A DNA stretch of 64,000 nucleotides, taken from the NCBI RefSeq assembly GCF_014207505.1, contig NZ_JACHGL010000005.1:50358-114357 (forward strand), read 5' to 3'. A program made the translations under genes and the position numbers. Below are positions 15,722 through 25,190 of this stretch, in pieces. Each line of letters begins with the position of its first letter. Positions within the stretch are counted from its first letter, which is position 1. The notes below the pieces were generated by a model. That model was not told the origin of the DNA and did not search any database. It saw only the letters and a program-made list of their open reading frames with translations. The stretch comes from Leuconostoc carnosum (lineage in GTDB: Bacteria; Bacillota; Bacilli; Lactobacillales; Lactobacillaceae).

Positions 15722-17698
15722 ATGAAAAGAATATTAATTATCTTGGCGGTGTTATTGGGCGCGGCTTTTTTTGTACCACAAAATGTGGTGTTCGCTGATG
15801 GCACGATTGGTTCAGCTAATGCGAATAGTAGTGTGATTGGCAAGAGTAACAAAAGTAGTTTGAACACAGATACTACCAAACAAACCAATAGTCTCAGTAA
15901 TGATGGCTCACCAGCAAATCAAAGTGAAAGTACTATCAGAGACAAGCTAGGCGAAACCAGTGGGTCACCTGATATGAATTGGGTGACGAGCAACATTTTA
16001 TCCAATTACAAATTGTATCACGAAGATGGTTCGATTACTGACTTTGCTTTGGGCGCTTCACATATTGTCACTGATTTATTTACCGCCATTAATTTAAATA
16101 TTGTTTATCCTTTGTTTGACCAATCCTTATCCACGATGTTTGATCTCACTAACATTACCAATGGGGTAAACAATATCTTAACGGACGTGGGTCAATACAC
16201 GAAAAGTTCCTGGCAGAGTCAAGCTTTTAAAGGCTTACTTTACTTAGCCTTTGGTGTTGGTCTCGTTTGGGTGTTTGCCAAAACCTTTAATCATGGTGGT
16301 GGGTTAAAATCTATATTAACCGTCTTAGTGATTGCTATTATTGGTACCGCTTGGGTTGGTTCAGGCAGTAAAGTTTTACAAATCATTAATACGTTAACTT
16401 CGCAAGCCCAAACACAAGTGTTTACCGCTACGAGTAATATCAACCAGACGAGCTTTTCTGATACCGGTGATAGTTTTCAAAATGCTTTACGTTATGTCTA
16501 CTTTCAAAAAGCCGTAGCACGGCCTTTTGCTTTAGGTAATTTTGGTCAAGCTGATGTTGCTAGTGCCTATCAAAATAAAGAGAAACAAGGGAATCCCTAT
16601 CGTTTAATTGGGGGCAATGTTGATGACAAAGTAATTGCGAGTTTTGCTAGTAAAAATCATTACATCTCCAAAGACGGTGGTCTTGAATGGTATCAATCAG
16701 CGATTGCTTTTATGTCACCGGTCATGTCCGTTGCTTATGGGGTGCCATTACTAATGATTGGATTAGCCAATTTATTAGTACAACTAGGAGCTGTCTTGTT
16801 GTATTATCTAGCACCATTTACGATTTTGATTTCATTATTACCAAAATTTGCCAATAGTGCTTTGAAAACAGCCATGGGAGCACTTGGCTTACTTTTTGCA
16901 AAAGTTGGTTTATTATTTGGCATCATGTTTGTTTCTTGGGTAGGTAATGTGACTGATGTGGTTGTACCGGTTAAGGGAAGTGCCAGTGCAATGTTAAACT
17001 CAATTATCTACATTACCTTAATGATCTTACTATGGAAAAACAAAAGTTGGCTCGTCCAAACAATCACTGGTTCAAGTGTCGCGGATAATGTCATGAATAA
17101 AATCAGTATGACCAAAGCGGGTCGTAAAGCCTTAAATGCCACTGGTGAAATGAAGAATCGAGCGAATCAACTATATAGTGGGGCTAGAAGTGGTTTAAAT
17201 CAAGGCAAACAATGGCGTGATAACTATCAAACGAAACATAATTCAGAATTTGATGACAACGCCTTACGTGATGAATTGCGATCCGAACAACAAGCGCAAC
17301 GGAAACAAAATCGCAAAGAATACTTGGCCAAAGACATGCAAAAACATGCTCGGAAGATTCGCAAACAGCGAGCTGAACGTTTAAATAAAATGAAACAGCA
17401 AAAACATCAAACAAATGTTGCAAAAGATAATACTGACAATCCGCCTCGTTATCAACGTTCTAAAAAGCTCAAAACGGACTGGGTTTCCACACAAGAATAT
17501 GTAAATCAAGTGGTTAATCAAGAAAAGCCTCGAACACGATATGTTGTCAAAAATACAGCCAACGCCATTACTCACAAACCATACTTACGTGCCAAAAGAT
17601 TGAAAAAGCGATCACCCAACGATTTCAATCAGAGATTACAACAAAATATTGACCAACACCAACAAAGAAAAGAACGACTGGAGCAGGATTTGAAATGA
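15722..17698 (+). CDS. VirB6/TcpH-like polytopic conjugation protein
   Basis: A 658-residue protein with a cleavable signal peptide (MKRILIILAVLLGAAFFVP...VFADG), a Ser/Asn-rich secreted segment, then several membrane helices at about residues 165-225 and 320-440, and a long basic Gln/Lys/Arg-rich cytoplasmic tail (about 455-658). This corresponds to VirB6-like channel proteins such as ConG, TcpH and Tn916 Orf15, which form the translocation pore. The AAAGGAGG ribosome-binding site is excellent. Its stop overlaps the next start (ATGA at 17695), indicating translational coupling with the cell-wall hydrolase. Confidence 0.8.
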   Translation: MKRILIILAVLLGAAFFVPQNVVFADGTIGSANANSSVIGKSNKSSLNTDTTKQTNSLSNDGSPANQSESTIRDKLGETSGSPDMNWVTSNILSNYKLYHEDGSITDFALGASHIVTDLFTAINLNIVYPLFDQSLSTMFDLTNITNGVNNILTDVGQYTKSSWQSQAFKGLLYLAFGVGLVWVFAKTFNHGGGLKSILTVLVIAIIGTAWVGSGSKVLQIINTLTSQAQTQVFTATSNINQTSFSDTGDSFQNALRYVYFQKAVARPFALGNFGQADVASAYQNKEKQGNPYRLIGGNVDDKVIASFASKNHYISKDGGLEWYQSAIAFMSPVMSVAYGVPLLMIGLANLLVQLGAVLLYYLAPFTILISLLPKFANSALKTAMGALGLLFAKVGLLFGIMFVSWVGNVTDVVVPVKGSASAMLNSIIYITLMILLWKNKSWLVQTITGSSVADNVMNKISMTKAGRKALNATGEMKNRANQLYSGARSGLNQGKQWRDNYQTKHNSEFDDNALRDELRSEQQAQRKQNRKEYLAKDMQKHARKIRKQRAERLNKMKQQKHQTNVAKDNTDNPPRYQRSKKLKTDWVSTQEYVNQVVNQEKPRTRYVVKNTANAITHKPYLRAKRLKKRSPNDFNQRLQQNIDQHQQRKERLEQDLK

Positions 17699-18837
17699 AG
17701 AAACTGCTCAAAGGTTATTTAATAGCGATTCTTGGTCTGGTGTTTTTAATTGTTTTAATCTTAGGTATGTTTGCGGGGAACAGTAACCAATGTCAATCAA
17801 CAAACACTAGTGTCACGGTGACGACTAGTACCGATAAGGAGGCAGTAGCGCAATCGATTCACGATAATTTGAAAAAAGTCTCTGGTGTCACTGAAGCTGG
17901 CATTGCTGGCTATTTGGGTAATATGGAAGTTGAAAGTGGCTTCAACCAGAAAAGTATTGAATCCAATGCTACCTATGATGAAAGCAAAGCCATGAACGCT
18001 AGTTTAAGTGGTTACGCTTTTGGTTTGAATCAGTGGGATAGTGCCAGACGGGTGGCTTTATTAACTTATGCCAAAAGCCAAAATAAGCAGTGGTCGGATG
18101 CTAGTTTACAACTAGATTTTGCTTTAAATCATGACGGTACTAATTCTGATTTGTTAAAACAAGGGTTGAAAATGACTGATGTCAATCAAGCCACAGAGTT
18201 TTTAAGAGCCGAATGGGAACGAGGTGGTCAAGGCACAACCACTAAACGGCAAAGTTTTGCCCGTAATTGGTATGCGAAATTCTCAAATGGCACCTCAAAT
18301 ACAGCCATTGATACCGCAACTAATGGCACCGAAACCACACAAAATACGGATAACACGACCAATAATGCTAGTGGTTGTACAACTAATGTGCCACAAGGTA
18401 TGGGCACAAGTGGGGCGCCGGTAAAAGAAATACCCAGTGCTTATAAAAGTAAAATTAAAGACACTAATTTTACAGCCACTTCGTCCACGAATACTTATGC
18501 TTTTGGACAGTGTACTTGGTATGTTTATAATCGCATGCAAGAGTTAGGAACACCAGTAGAATATGGTTTAGGCAATGGGGCTGATTGGTCTAAGAATGCC
18601 AAAGCAAAAGGGTATAAAACGGATAGTCAGCCACATGTGGGTTGGGCGGTTAGTTTCTCACAGGGTGCAGACGGAGCAGATGCCGTCTATGGTCACGTAG
18701 CTGTTGTTGAAGCAATCAGTGATGATAAAAAGCATTTCTTAGTCAGTGAATGCAATGTCGTTAGTAGTGGGTCTGGTACAGTGAGTTTCCGTGAGTTAAC
18801 AGCTGGAACAGGTGTCACCTTTATTCAAGGCAAATAA
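17695..18837 (+). CDS. Conjugative cell-wall hydrolase: lysozyme-like plus CHAP domains
   Basis: A 380-residue bifunctional peptidoglycan hydrolase that opens the wall for the mating channel. A membrane anchor (residues 8-28) is followed by a phage-lysozyme-like domain (about 48-200) with the acidic pair in GNMEVESGF (E78, E80), a Thr/Asn-rich linker, and a C-terminal CHAP amidase/endopeptidase domain (about 255-380) with Cys273 in FGQCTWYV and His334 in YGHVAVVE. CwlT of ICEBs1 and Orf14 of Tn916 carry a lysozyme domain plus NlpC/P60; here the peptidase is CHAP instead. It is translationally coupled to the VirB6-like gene. Confidence 0.88.
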   Translation: MKKLLKGYLIAILGLVFLIVLILGMFAGNSNQCQSTNTSVTVTTSTDKEAVAQSIHDNLKKVSGVTEAGIAGYLGNMEVESGFNQKSIESNATYDESKAMNASLSGYAFGLNQWDSARRVALLTYAKSQNKQWSDASLQLDFALNHDGTNSDLLKQGLKMTDVNQATEFLRAEWERGGQGTTTKRQSFARNWYAKFSNGTSNTAIDTATNGTETTQNTDNTTNNASGCTTNVPQGMGTSGAPVKEIPSAYKSKIKDTNFTATSSTNTYAFGQCTWYVYNRMQELGTPVEYGLGNGADWSKNAKAKGYKTDSQPHVGWAVSFSQGADGADAVYGHVAVVEAISDDKKHFLVSECNVVSSGSGTVSFRELTAGTGVTFIQGK

Positions 18838-18852
18838 GAGAAAGGGGTAAGC

Positions 18853-19377
18853 ATGAAAAATAGTCGTTTAATCATCTTTGCTAGTCTGGTGTTAGTTGGT
18901 ATTTTGATCACACAATTGAATCAGATACCGAATCTCGATAAACAATTAGATCAAGCTAAAGCAACGTTAAAACAAGCAAAAACTAATCAAAAGCAATCGC
19001 AAACCATTGTTTCTAGCCCACAAGCACAACAAGATAATGTATCCGGCAGTACAAAAAAGGTTACTTCGTTTGTGAAAACCTTTAGTAATCAACCGACTTC
19101 AAGTTATTCCGATACTTTGAAAGGCATGGCATCACAAAAAGTAATTAATGAACTAACCCAGACCTTTGCGTCTAGTGTGACTTTTAGCGATAAGGCACAT
19201 TATGAAGTACCAATGGTCGCTATTAGAAATGCTTGGGGTTCTGATTTGGAATATTTGTTTGTCGCAAAAAGTGATGCACAAAGTGTGGCTTACACTATCA
19301 CTTATGATACTGATGAAAAACAAATCACAGATATGTCACGACTAACTTTAAAAGGAGCATTCGATAATGAAAAATAA
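18853..19377 (+). CDS. Membrane-anchored ICE protein with coiled coil
   Basis: A 174-residue protein with an N-terminal membrane helix (LIIFASLVLVGILI), a helical Gln/Lys-rich stretch likely to form a coiled coil (residues about 27-55), and a small beta-rich external domain. I do not recognise a family. The AAAGGGG ribosome-binding site is clear, and its 3' end overlaps the next gene by 11 bp. The next protein has the same layout, so the two probably arose by duplication or act as a pair in the extracellular part of the transfer apparatus. Confidence 0.6.
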   Translation: MKNSRLIIFASLVLVGILITQLNQIPNLDKQLDQAKATLKQAKTNQKQSQTIVSSPQAQQDNVSGSTKKVTSFVKTFSNQPTSSYSDTLKGMASQKVINELTQTFASSVTFSDKAHYEVPMVAIRNAWGSDLEYLFVAKSDAQSVAYTITYDTDEKQITDMSRLTLKGAFDNEK

Positions 19378-19936
19378 AATCTTACTTAGCATTATAGGTT
19401 TACTTTTAATTTGTCTTGGTATCATGATGTCTATAACTAACGGTAAACGTGCGCAAATCAAACAGGTTAGAAACCAAGTGTCGCAAGTGAATAAGCAACA
19501 AAAGCATGTGACTACTCAAATGAATCATATACAAACCACGTATAATGCTAACGACGAGCAAGCAAAAAATGATTTACTAGCATTTGCAAAAACCTATTAT
19601 ACTTTTAGTAATCAATCAGATTATGACAAACGTTTTAGTAAAGTGTCCAGCATTTTAGCATTATCTAAAGACCAGGAAAACAATTTATTTGATAATGGGC
19701 TTGATGCCACTGGTGGCTCACGTATTGATAATTTGGGTCTAACTAGTCATTATCAAACAGCCACTAGTTATACTAGTGATTTAGACAATCAAACAATTGA
19801 AGCCCTAGCAACTGTTATTATTCAAACTAGTGGGACAGGTCAAAAGGCAATCAACCAAACTGTTCTATTGCATGGCTTGTTTGATATTCAAACACAGAAG
19901 TTAATTTCAATCAAAATAAATATAGTACAATATTAA
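19367..19936 (+). CDS. Membrane-anchored ICE protein, partner of the preceding gene
   Basis: A 189-residue protein with an N-terminal membrane helix (ILLSIIGLLLICLGIMM), then a predicted coiled coil (VRNQVSQVNKQQKHVTTQMNHIQ, of which only part is quoted: QVNKQQKHVTTQ) and a roughly 120-residue external domain. The overlap of 11 bp and the AAAGGAG site within the upstream coding region point to coupled translation. The layout matches the preceding protein, though sequence similarity is low. Unknown function, probably part of the mating channel exterior. Confidence 0.6.
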   Translation: MKNKILLSIIGLLLICLGIMMSITNGKRAQIKQVRNQVSQVNKQQKHVTTQMNHIQTTYNANDEQAKNDLLAFAKTYYTFSNQSDYDKRFSKVSSILALSKDQENNLFDNGLDATGGSRIDNLGLTSHYQTATSYTSDLDNQTIEALATVIIQTSGTGQKAINQTVLLHGLFDIQTQKLISIKINIVQY

Positions 19937-19957
19937 ATAATATTAGGAGGATTTATC

Positions 19958-20308
19958 ATGCTAATGGGTCTAAATCACGATCAATTTTTATTAATGAAAA
20001 AAGGTACGAAAAAAATTGAAATTCGGTTGAACGATGAGAAACGTTCAGATCTTAAGGTAGGTGAGGCTATAACTTTTAGAGATACTGCAACTAACGAGAA
20101 GTTGACAGTTACGGTTGAAAAAATAAATAAGTTTAAGACGTTTAGAGAATTGTATAGTAATTTTGATGCTATTGTAGTCGGTAGCCCAAAAAATGATAGC
20201 TTAGACAAAATGGTTTCAGATACTTATACTATTTATTCGCCAGAACAGGAAAAGAAATATGGCGTATTAGCACTAAAGGTCAATATAATTGATAAAGAGG
20301 AAAAATGA
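19958..20308 (+). CDS. ASCH-domain protein
   Basis: A 116-residue protein that is essentially one ASCH domain, a PUA-like RNA-binding fold: KKGTKKIEIRLNDEKR near the N-terminus and KVGEAITFRDT match the signature strand and turn. Some ASCH proteins are RNA-modification hydrolases or act as transcription coactivators; the acting residues cannot be assigned here. It sits inside the transfer operon, four bases overlapping the thioredoxin-like gene, which is unusual for such a machine. It may regulate the ICE transcript or modify RNA of the new host; either is speculation. Confidence 0.75.
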   Translation: MLMGLNHDQFLLMKKGTKKIEIRLNDEKRSDLKVGEAITFRDTATNEKLTVTVEKINKFKTFRELYSNFDAIVVGSPKNDSLDKMVSDTYTIYSPEQEKKYGVLALKVNIIDKEEK

Positions 20309-20742
20309 AAAAAAGAATAAAAAAACTTGATAAAAACAAACCATCATGGTCACTAACAAAAATAATCATAATCAAAGTATTACCGGTCATTGCATTTCTA
20401 GTGGCTGGTTTTTTGTTGGTTCCGTACGGATCGATGTATTTCCAAAACAATAAAGTGGCTAATGTTAACACAAAAGCAGAAGCAATACTCTTCTACAATG
20501 CCAATTGTCCACATTGCCAAAAGGTCTATCCCAAAATATTTTGGCATAATGTTTTGCACTTTAACAATGAATCGAAACAGATCCAAACGATTAATATTCA
20601 AAATGCTAATAACAAGCACTACTTTGCTGACTTTGCCATTCAATCGACACCAACATTCATGAAAACAACCAATACCAATCAAAGGTTAGTTTCTACCAGT
20701 AGCCAACAAATCAATCAATTTATTCAGACAGGAGGTCATTAA
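20305..20742 (+). CDS. Membrane-anchored thioredoxin-like protein (CPHC)
   Basis: A 145-residue protein with a basic N-terminus, one membrane helix (about 27-45) and an external thioredoxin fold with the redox motif CPHC (C68, C71) in ILFYNANCPHCQKVYP, followed by the cis-Pro strand QSTPTFM. It probably acts as an extracytoplasmic disulfide oxidoreductase for other transfer proteins or protects them from misfolding. It overlaps the ASCH gene by 4 bp and ends 3 bp before virB4, fully integrated in the operon. Confidence 0.8.
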   Translation: MKKRIKKLDKNKPSWSLTKIIIIKVLPVIAFLVAGFLLVPYGSMYFQNNKVANVNTKAEAILFYNANCPHCQKVYPKIFWHNVLHFNNESKQIQTINIQNANNKHYFADFAIQSTPTFMKTTNTNQRLVSTSSQQINQFIQTGGH

Positions 20743-20745
20743 TCT

Positions 20746-23250
20746 ATGGGTAAAAAAGTAAACATCAAATATGAAAATCCAGTCGTGCAGTATCAAGATA
20801 ACTTGCTATTAACTACGGTCGGTGACGTTTGGGCTTATTATCAACTCAAACCTTTTCAAATCAATGTTGCCAATGCTCAAGACAAACAAAGCTTTAAAGA
20901 AAGTTTTATTGATGTCTTTGAACGCTTACAAAAATATGATGATGTTGATTTGAAACTCATTCCCGCTGACATGGACTTAGCTGGACGGATTCAAGGCACT
21001 AGTCCTGATTGGGCTAAAGATATATCAGACGTTGCGCAATACTATATGGGGCAAGAAGAAATAAATATTTTAGAAAGTGAATTCCAACCGGCTATTCGTG
21101 ATGAATTTTATATTGGGGTCAAACTCAAAAATACTAATGTGGGCGATGATTTAAAAGACAAGTTTCAATTTGCCACGGATTTAATTTTAAGACGTTTAGC
21201 AGAAACAATGCGTTATCAAGTGAAATTTGATGCCTATTTTTTTGACCGCTTTACGGCCATGAACGATGATGTGCTCGGTATTTTAAGACCGTTAGATGCC
21301 AATAAAATCAGTGAAGCTAAACTGATTAACTTATTAGGCACAAGTTATCATCATCAAAACACCAAAGACTTTGCTAATATGCGGGATACGACTTTTGATT
21401 TAGCCAAAATGGGCATCGTAAAACGAGAAACCAAAGAAACAACCGATTATATTAGTCAATTGGTACTTAATCTACCAGACCGTTTGGATAATCTAGCTCT
21501 GATTCCGGAAATACAATCCTTTAAGTTTCCTGTTGAAGTTCATATCAAAGTCAACTTTCCCCAACGTGACGGCTTTAAAGGCATGAAACAAGAAACTCGA
21601 AGTTCGAAAGGAAAATATAAAGATGAACTACGTGATGCCTTAATGAGTGATGATGACAGTTCGCAACGGTCTAAAACCAATTATGCTTTAGCACAAGAAC
21701 TAGCTGACGTGATGGATTGTAAAGATGCCTTTATGCAGTGGCTACTGGTGTTAGTTATTCGTGATGATGATTTAAAACATTTAAAACAAAAAATTCGTAT
21801 GGTCAAAACTAGGTTATCCACGTTTAATCGTGATATCGAGGTTTTCCAACCCAGTTTTAATCAAGAAATGTTGTTATATCAAAATTTACCAGCAACGAAC
21901 TTAGGCGTGTTTAAACGGTGGCGACAATTCACTACAGCGCCTGCTTTAGCGCAACTCATGTTTGGCACCAGTCATGAATTAGGTTCAAGGACTGGTTTTT
22001 ATATTGGTCGAGTATTGGACACTAACCGTTATTTTAGTATCGATAGTGCGGTTGCTTCGTCAAGAACATTATTATTAATTAATCCAGTTATTGCCAATAA
22101 AGGGATTGTTGGGGCTAAAACTGATAGTCCACATATTGCCATTACTGGAGATACTGGTCAGGGGAAATCGTTTTTGGTTAAAATTCTGTTACTTTATCTA
22201 GCGATGTTTGATGTGAAGTTACTTTATGTAGATCCCAAACAAGAAGTTAGACGTTGGTTTAAGGCCTCACTACAAGAGAATGATAATCCGTTCTTTACCG
22301 AGTTGATGAATGCTTTTCACTATGTGACTTTAAATGCCAATGATAGTGCTAACGTTGGCGTTTTAGATCCGATGTTAACGCTCAACAGTCAAAGTACCAT
22401 TGATGAAATTCCGAGCGTTTTGACTTTGGTTAAAGAGATGCTCGTACAGGTACGTGCTATCTCACAAGATATGGAGTTGGACACTGTTTTAACCAATGCC
22501 ATCAAGCAAGTTTGTAATCAACGTTTAGCTGGAGAGAAAGTAGGCACCATGGCCATTGTTGATATTTTGAAGCATGGTTCTGAAAAAGCCAAACAGTTGG
22601 CTAATTACTATGAGAGTGTCATTCCTGACAGTATGTTAAAACTGGCGTTTAGTGATGGACATACCGATAGTATTGAATTCAATAAGCAACGGACAATTTT
22701 AGAAGTCACTGGGTTAGATTTACCCCATGCCAACCAGAAGTCGAGTAGTTATACAGAAACACAAAAGTATTCAGTTTCGATTATGTTGGCACTAGGAAAA
22801 TACTTAGAAAAATTTGGGCGTGAAGATACAACTAGATTTAGTGCTGAAATCATTGATGAGGCGTGGATATTTAATGCTTCACCAGCTGGACGAAAAGTAT
22901 TAGATGGCATTAAACGTTTGGGACGTTCGGAAAATAATATGTTGATTTATTCCACCCAACGAGTCGGTGATGTCAATGATGAAAAGAGTAATGGGCAGTA
23001 TGGCCAGATATTTGCTTTTGATAGTGCTGATGAACGAGAACGAGAACATATTCTTCAACACTTTGGCTTACCAGTTAACAAAACCAATCTGGAAATGCTC
23101 AAAGATCTGAAAAAGGGACAATGCTTATTCAGAGATATTTATGGACGTGTTGGCAAGGTAGTAATTCATTCGTTATTTGAAGAATGGACGAAAGCCTTTA
23201 AGACCGTTGATAAGAATGCTGGCGCAGAATTAGAAGCACAATACAGTTAG
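20746..23250 (+). CDS. VirB4/ConE-family conjugation ATPase
   Basis: An 834-residue cytoplasmic ATPase that powers the type IV secretion channel. The C-terminal half has Walker A GDTGQGKS (residues 468-475) and Walker B IIDEAW (about 702-706), plus the VirB4 'STQR' sequence (IYSTQRVGDV). The N-terminal half is the usual membrane-associated domain of about 400 residues. It corresponds to ConE of ICEBs1, TcpF of pCW3 and Orf16 of Tn916. Length is normal and no defect is seen. Confidence 0.93.
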   Translation: MGKKVNIKYENPVVQYQDNLLLTTVGDVWAYYQLKPFQINVANAQDKQSFKESFIDVFERLQKYDDVDLKLIPADMDLAGRIQGTSPDWAKDISDVAQYYMGQEEINILESEFQPAIRDEFYIGVKLKNTNVGDDLKDKFQFATDLILRRLAETMRYQVKFDAYFFDRFTAMNDDVLGILRPLDANKISEAKLINLLGTSYHHQNTKDFANMRDTTFDLAKMGIVKRETKETTDYISQLVLNLPDRLDNLALIPEIQSFKFPVEVHIKVNFPQRDGFKGMKQETRSSKGKYKDELRDALMSDDDSSQRSKTNYALAQELADVMDCKDAFMQWLLVLVIRDDDLKHLKQKIRMVKTRLSTFNRDIEVFQPSFNQEMLLYQNLPATNLGVFKRWRQFTTAPALAQLMFGTSHELGSRTGFYIGRVLDTNRYFSIDSAVASSRTLLLINPVIANKGIVGAKTDSPHIAITGDTGQGKSFLVKILLLYLAMFDVKLLYVDPKQEVRRWFKASLQENDNPFFTELMNAFHYVTLNANDSANVGVLDPMLTLNSQSTIDEIPSVLTLVKEMLVQVRAISQDMELDTVLTNAIKQVCNQRLAGEKVGTMAIVDILKHGSEKAKQLANYYESVIPDSMLKLAFSDGHTDSIEFNKQRTILEVTGLDLPHANQKSSSYTETQKYSVSIMLALGKYLEKFGREDTTRFSAEIIDEAWIFNASPAGRKVLDGIKRLGRSENNMLIYSTQRVGDVNDEKSNGQYGQIFAFDSADEREREHILQHFGLPVNKTNLEMLKDLKKGQCLFRDIYGRVGKVVIHSLFEEWTKAFKTVDKNAGAELEAQYS

Positions 23251-23259
23251 GAGTAAAAA

Positions 23260-23583
23260 ATGACACAACAATTTACAATACAAGATTTATTACAGTATTA
23301 CCCCAAATATGAGGAGGGCATGAACTTAAATAAAGATATTGTCCGAAATATTCAAAAATGTTCAGATGACTTTCATGCTTTACTGATGGAAAATAAAACA
23401 TTAAATCGAATAACTTGTTTACGTGATTTAGATATTAGCTTACAGTGTTTTTATGAAAATGCGCAGGAATTACTACAAGAAGGACGAACTGATAGTTTAG
23501 ATATTTTTGGTTGGTATTTAACCATCAATGATGACTTTCGTTATGCTAAAGACAAATTACGAGGCAAAACAATTTATGTTTAG
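23260..23583 (+). CDS. Small ICE protein of unknown function
   Basis: A 107-residue soluble, mostly helical, acidic protein (FTIQDLLQYYPKYEEGMNL at the start) with three Cys and no motif I recognise. It lies 9 bp after virB4 and its stop overlaps the start of tcpA by 8 bp, so it is almost certainly co-translated with the coupling protein and may be an accessory or chaperone for it. Confidence 0.55.
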   Translation: MTQQFTIQDLLQYYPKYEEGMNLNKDIVRNIQKCSDDFHALLMENKTLNRITCLRDLDISLQCFYENAQELLQEGRTDSLDIFGWYLTINDDFRYAKDKLRGKTIYV

Positions 23584-24946
23584 AAAACTCAAATATAATG
23601 ATCAATATCTATCAAAGATTTTATTTAAAAGAACTTTGCTTTTTGTTTTGATTTTAGCAACATTTTGCTTTGGCTTTTGGTACTGGAATATTTTTCAAGC
23701 AATGATGCAAGGAAAATATAGTTGGTGGTATTTGTCGCCTATTATTTTAAGTATTTTGTTAACGGCTTTATCTGGTTGGGCTGTTTTTTGGTTTTATAAA
23801 CATTATGCCCCAAAACATACTGATTTTTTCTCTCGTTACTTAAAGCGGATTGAACTTCGACAAATGATTAGTTTACTAGTTGTTTCTAAAGGCTTTTTTG
23901 ATACAGAAACCGCTGAGAACAATACTTATTTAACCTATTATCCTAAACTAAAAATTAAAATGAAACACACGACTGGTCAATTATTGATTGAAGAGCCAAT
24001 TGATGGTGAAAAGTATATGGCCCAATTTGCGAATGGTGATTTTGACCAAAGTGTTGAAACAGCTTTATTAGCTGACCGACAAACAACTGAATTTTTGAAA
24101 AACAAGATGATCAGTACGTTTGCGTTTGAACCGATTAAGTTTAGACGGCAGTTATTGGCATTACAGCCACAAAAAGGTCGGTTACAACTTGCTAAAGGGA
24201 TTGATTGGAAATATGACACTTTTTATAATGCGTTAATTTCTGGAAATGTGGGTACAGGTAAGTCCTATACGATATTTGCTATTTTAGGACAACTACTGCA
24301 ATTAACAAAGTACGTTGATATTATTGACCCCAAGCGTTCTGACCTAGCCAGTTTGAAATATATTGATGCCTTAAAAGGTAGAGTGCACAGTACACCCACA
24401 GAAATCAATCAAGCAATCATTAAATATTATCAAAATATGATGGCACGAGCTGAAAAGATGGAGAAGATTAAAGCAACCGGTAAGATTGGAACTTATAAGG
24501 ATTATCATTTTGATCCATGCTTCTTAGTGTTTGATGAATTTGGTGCTTACCGAGAAATGAATGACCGGCTAACATTTAGTGATCCCGCCTATGAAGCCTA
24601 TCAAATAGCTATGTCTAATCTCAATGAAATTGCTATGCTCGGTCGTGAATTAGGATTCTATCTTATTATTGGTATGCAAAGACCTAGTGCAGATAGTTTA
24701 CCAATGGCGATTCGTGGACAATTGAATTTACGGATTAACATGGGTGTGCCAACACCAGAAATTGAAAAAATGGTCTTTCCAGACAATGACAAACAACTTC
24801 GTCCGTTATCTTCAAATCTAAAAGGATGGGGCTTTATCAAAGTAGGTGATAGTCAAGTACGTGCATTCTTTGCACCAGAAGTCCCCAAAGATTTCAACTT
24901 ACATGAATGGTTAAGTGAGCAGATTAGAAAACGAGGACAGGTATGA
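23576..24946 (+). CDS. TcpA/ConQ-family FtsK-like coupling protein
   Basis: A 456-residue type IV coupling protein. Two N-terminal membrane helices (about 15-65) anchor it; the ATPase core has Walker A GNVGTGKS (223-230), Walker B FLVFDEFGAY and the FtsK-type MQRPSAD segment. TcpA/ConQ/Orf21 proteins bring relaxase-bound DNA to the channel. The ATG at 23576 is chosen because the protein then begins MFRKLKYN, next to the hydrophobic anchor; an earlier in-frame ATG at 23528 lies deep inside the preceding gene. In Tn916 this gene precedes the relaxase; here it ends the operon. Confidence 0.9.
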   Translation: MFRKLKYNDQYLSKILFKRTLLFVLILATFCFGFWYWNIFQAMMQGKYSWWYLSPIILSILLTALSGWAVFWFYKHYAPKHTDFFSRYLKRIELRQMISLLVVSKGFFDTETAENNTYLTYYPKLKIKMKHTTGQLLIEEPIDGEKYMAQFANGDFDQSVETALLADRQTTEFLKNKMISTFAFEPIKFRRQLLALQPQKGRLQLAKGIDWKYDTFYNALISGNVGTGKSYTIFAILGQLLQLTKYVDIIDPKRSDLASLKYIDALKGRVHSTPTEINQAIIKYYQNMMARAEKMEKIKATGKIGTYKDYHFDPCFLVFDEFGAYREMNDRLTFSDPAYEAYQIAMSNLNEIAMLGRELGFYLIIGMQRPSADSLPMAIRGQLNLRINMGVPTPEIEKMVFPDNDKQLRPLSSNLKGWGFIKVGDSQVRAFFAPEVPKDFNLHEWLSEQIRKRGQV

Positions 24947-25021
24947 ACTTAAAAGAAAGAAAAAGCAACGCAAAAATTAATTGAAGTCGTGAGTTAATAA
25001 AATTGGTCTAAAAAGTATTAG

Positions 25022-25103
25022 TTTGTGAAAATTAACAATTTAACGACTTTGTGAAATTAAAAGATAGTGTTTTGAGTGGCTTGTGAATTTTGCTATTTCA
25101 CAA
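25022..25103. repeat. TTTGTGAAA repeats and inverted copy downstream of tcpA
   Basis: TTTGTGAAA occurs at 25022-25030 and 25048-25056, a related CTTGTGAAT starts at 25080, and TTCACAAAC at 25097 completes an inverted pair with the last (TTGTGA/TCACAA hairpin, 25081-25103). The block lies between the tcpA stop and the 3' end of the convergent resistance gene; the remainder of 24947-25190 has no gene. It could be an operator cluster or a convergent termination zone. Confidence 0.5.
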
Positions 25104-25190
25104 ACAAAAAAAAGGCTCTTGAAAGCCCGTCTCTGCGTTACTTTGTATAGCCTGCCTTATGTTAACTTTGATTGGTATACCTATACTATG

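Noticed and set aside
13487-24946. Considered whether the transfer genes belong to an integrated plasmid rather than an ICE
   Set aside because: No plasmid replication initiator, partition or toxin-antitoxin genes are visible; MobT with oriT and the transposase favour an ICE, although a plasmid origin of the module cannot be fully excluded.
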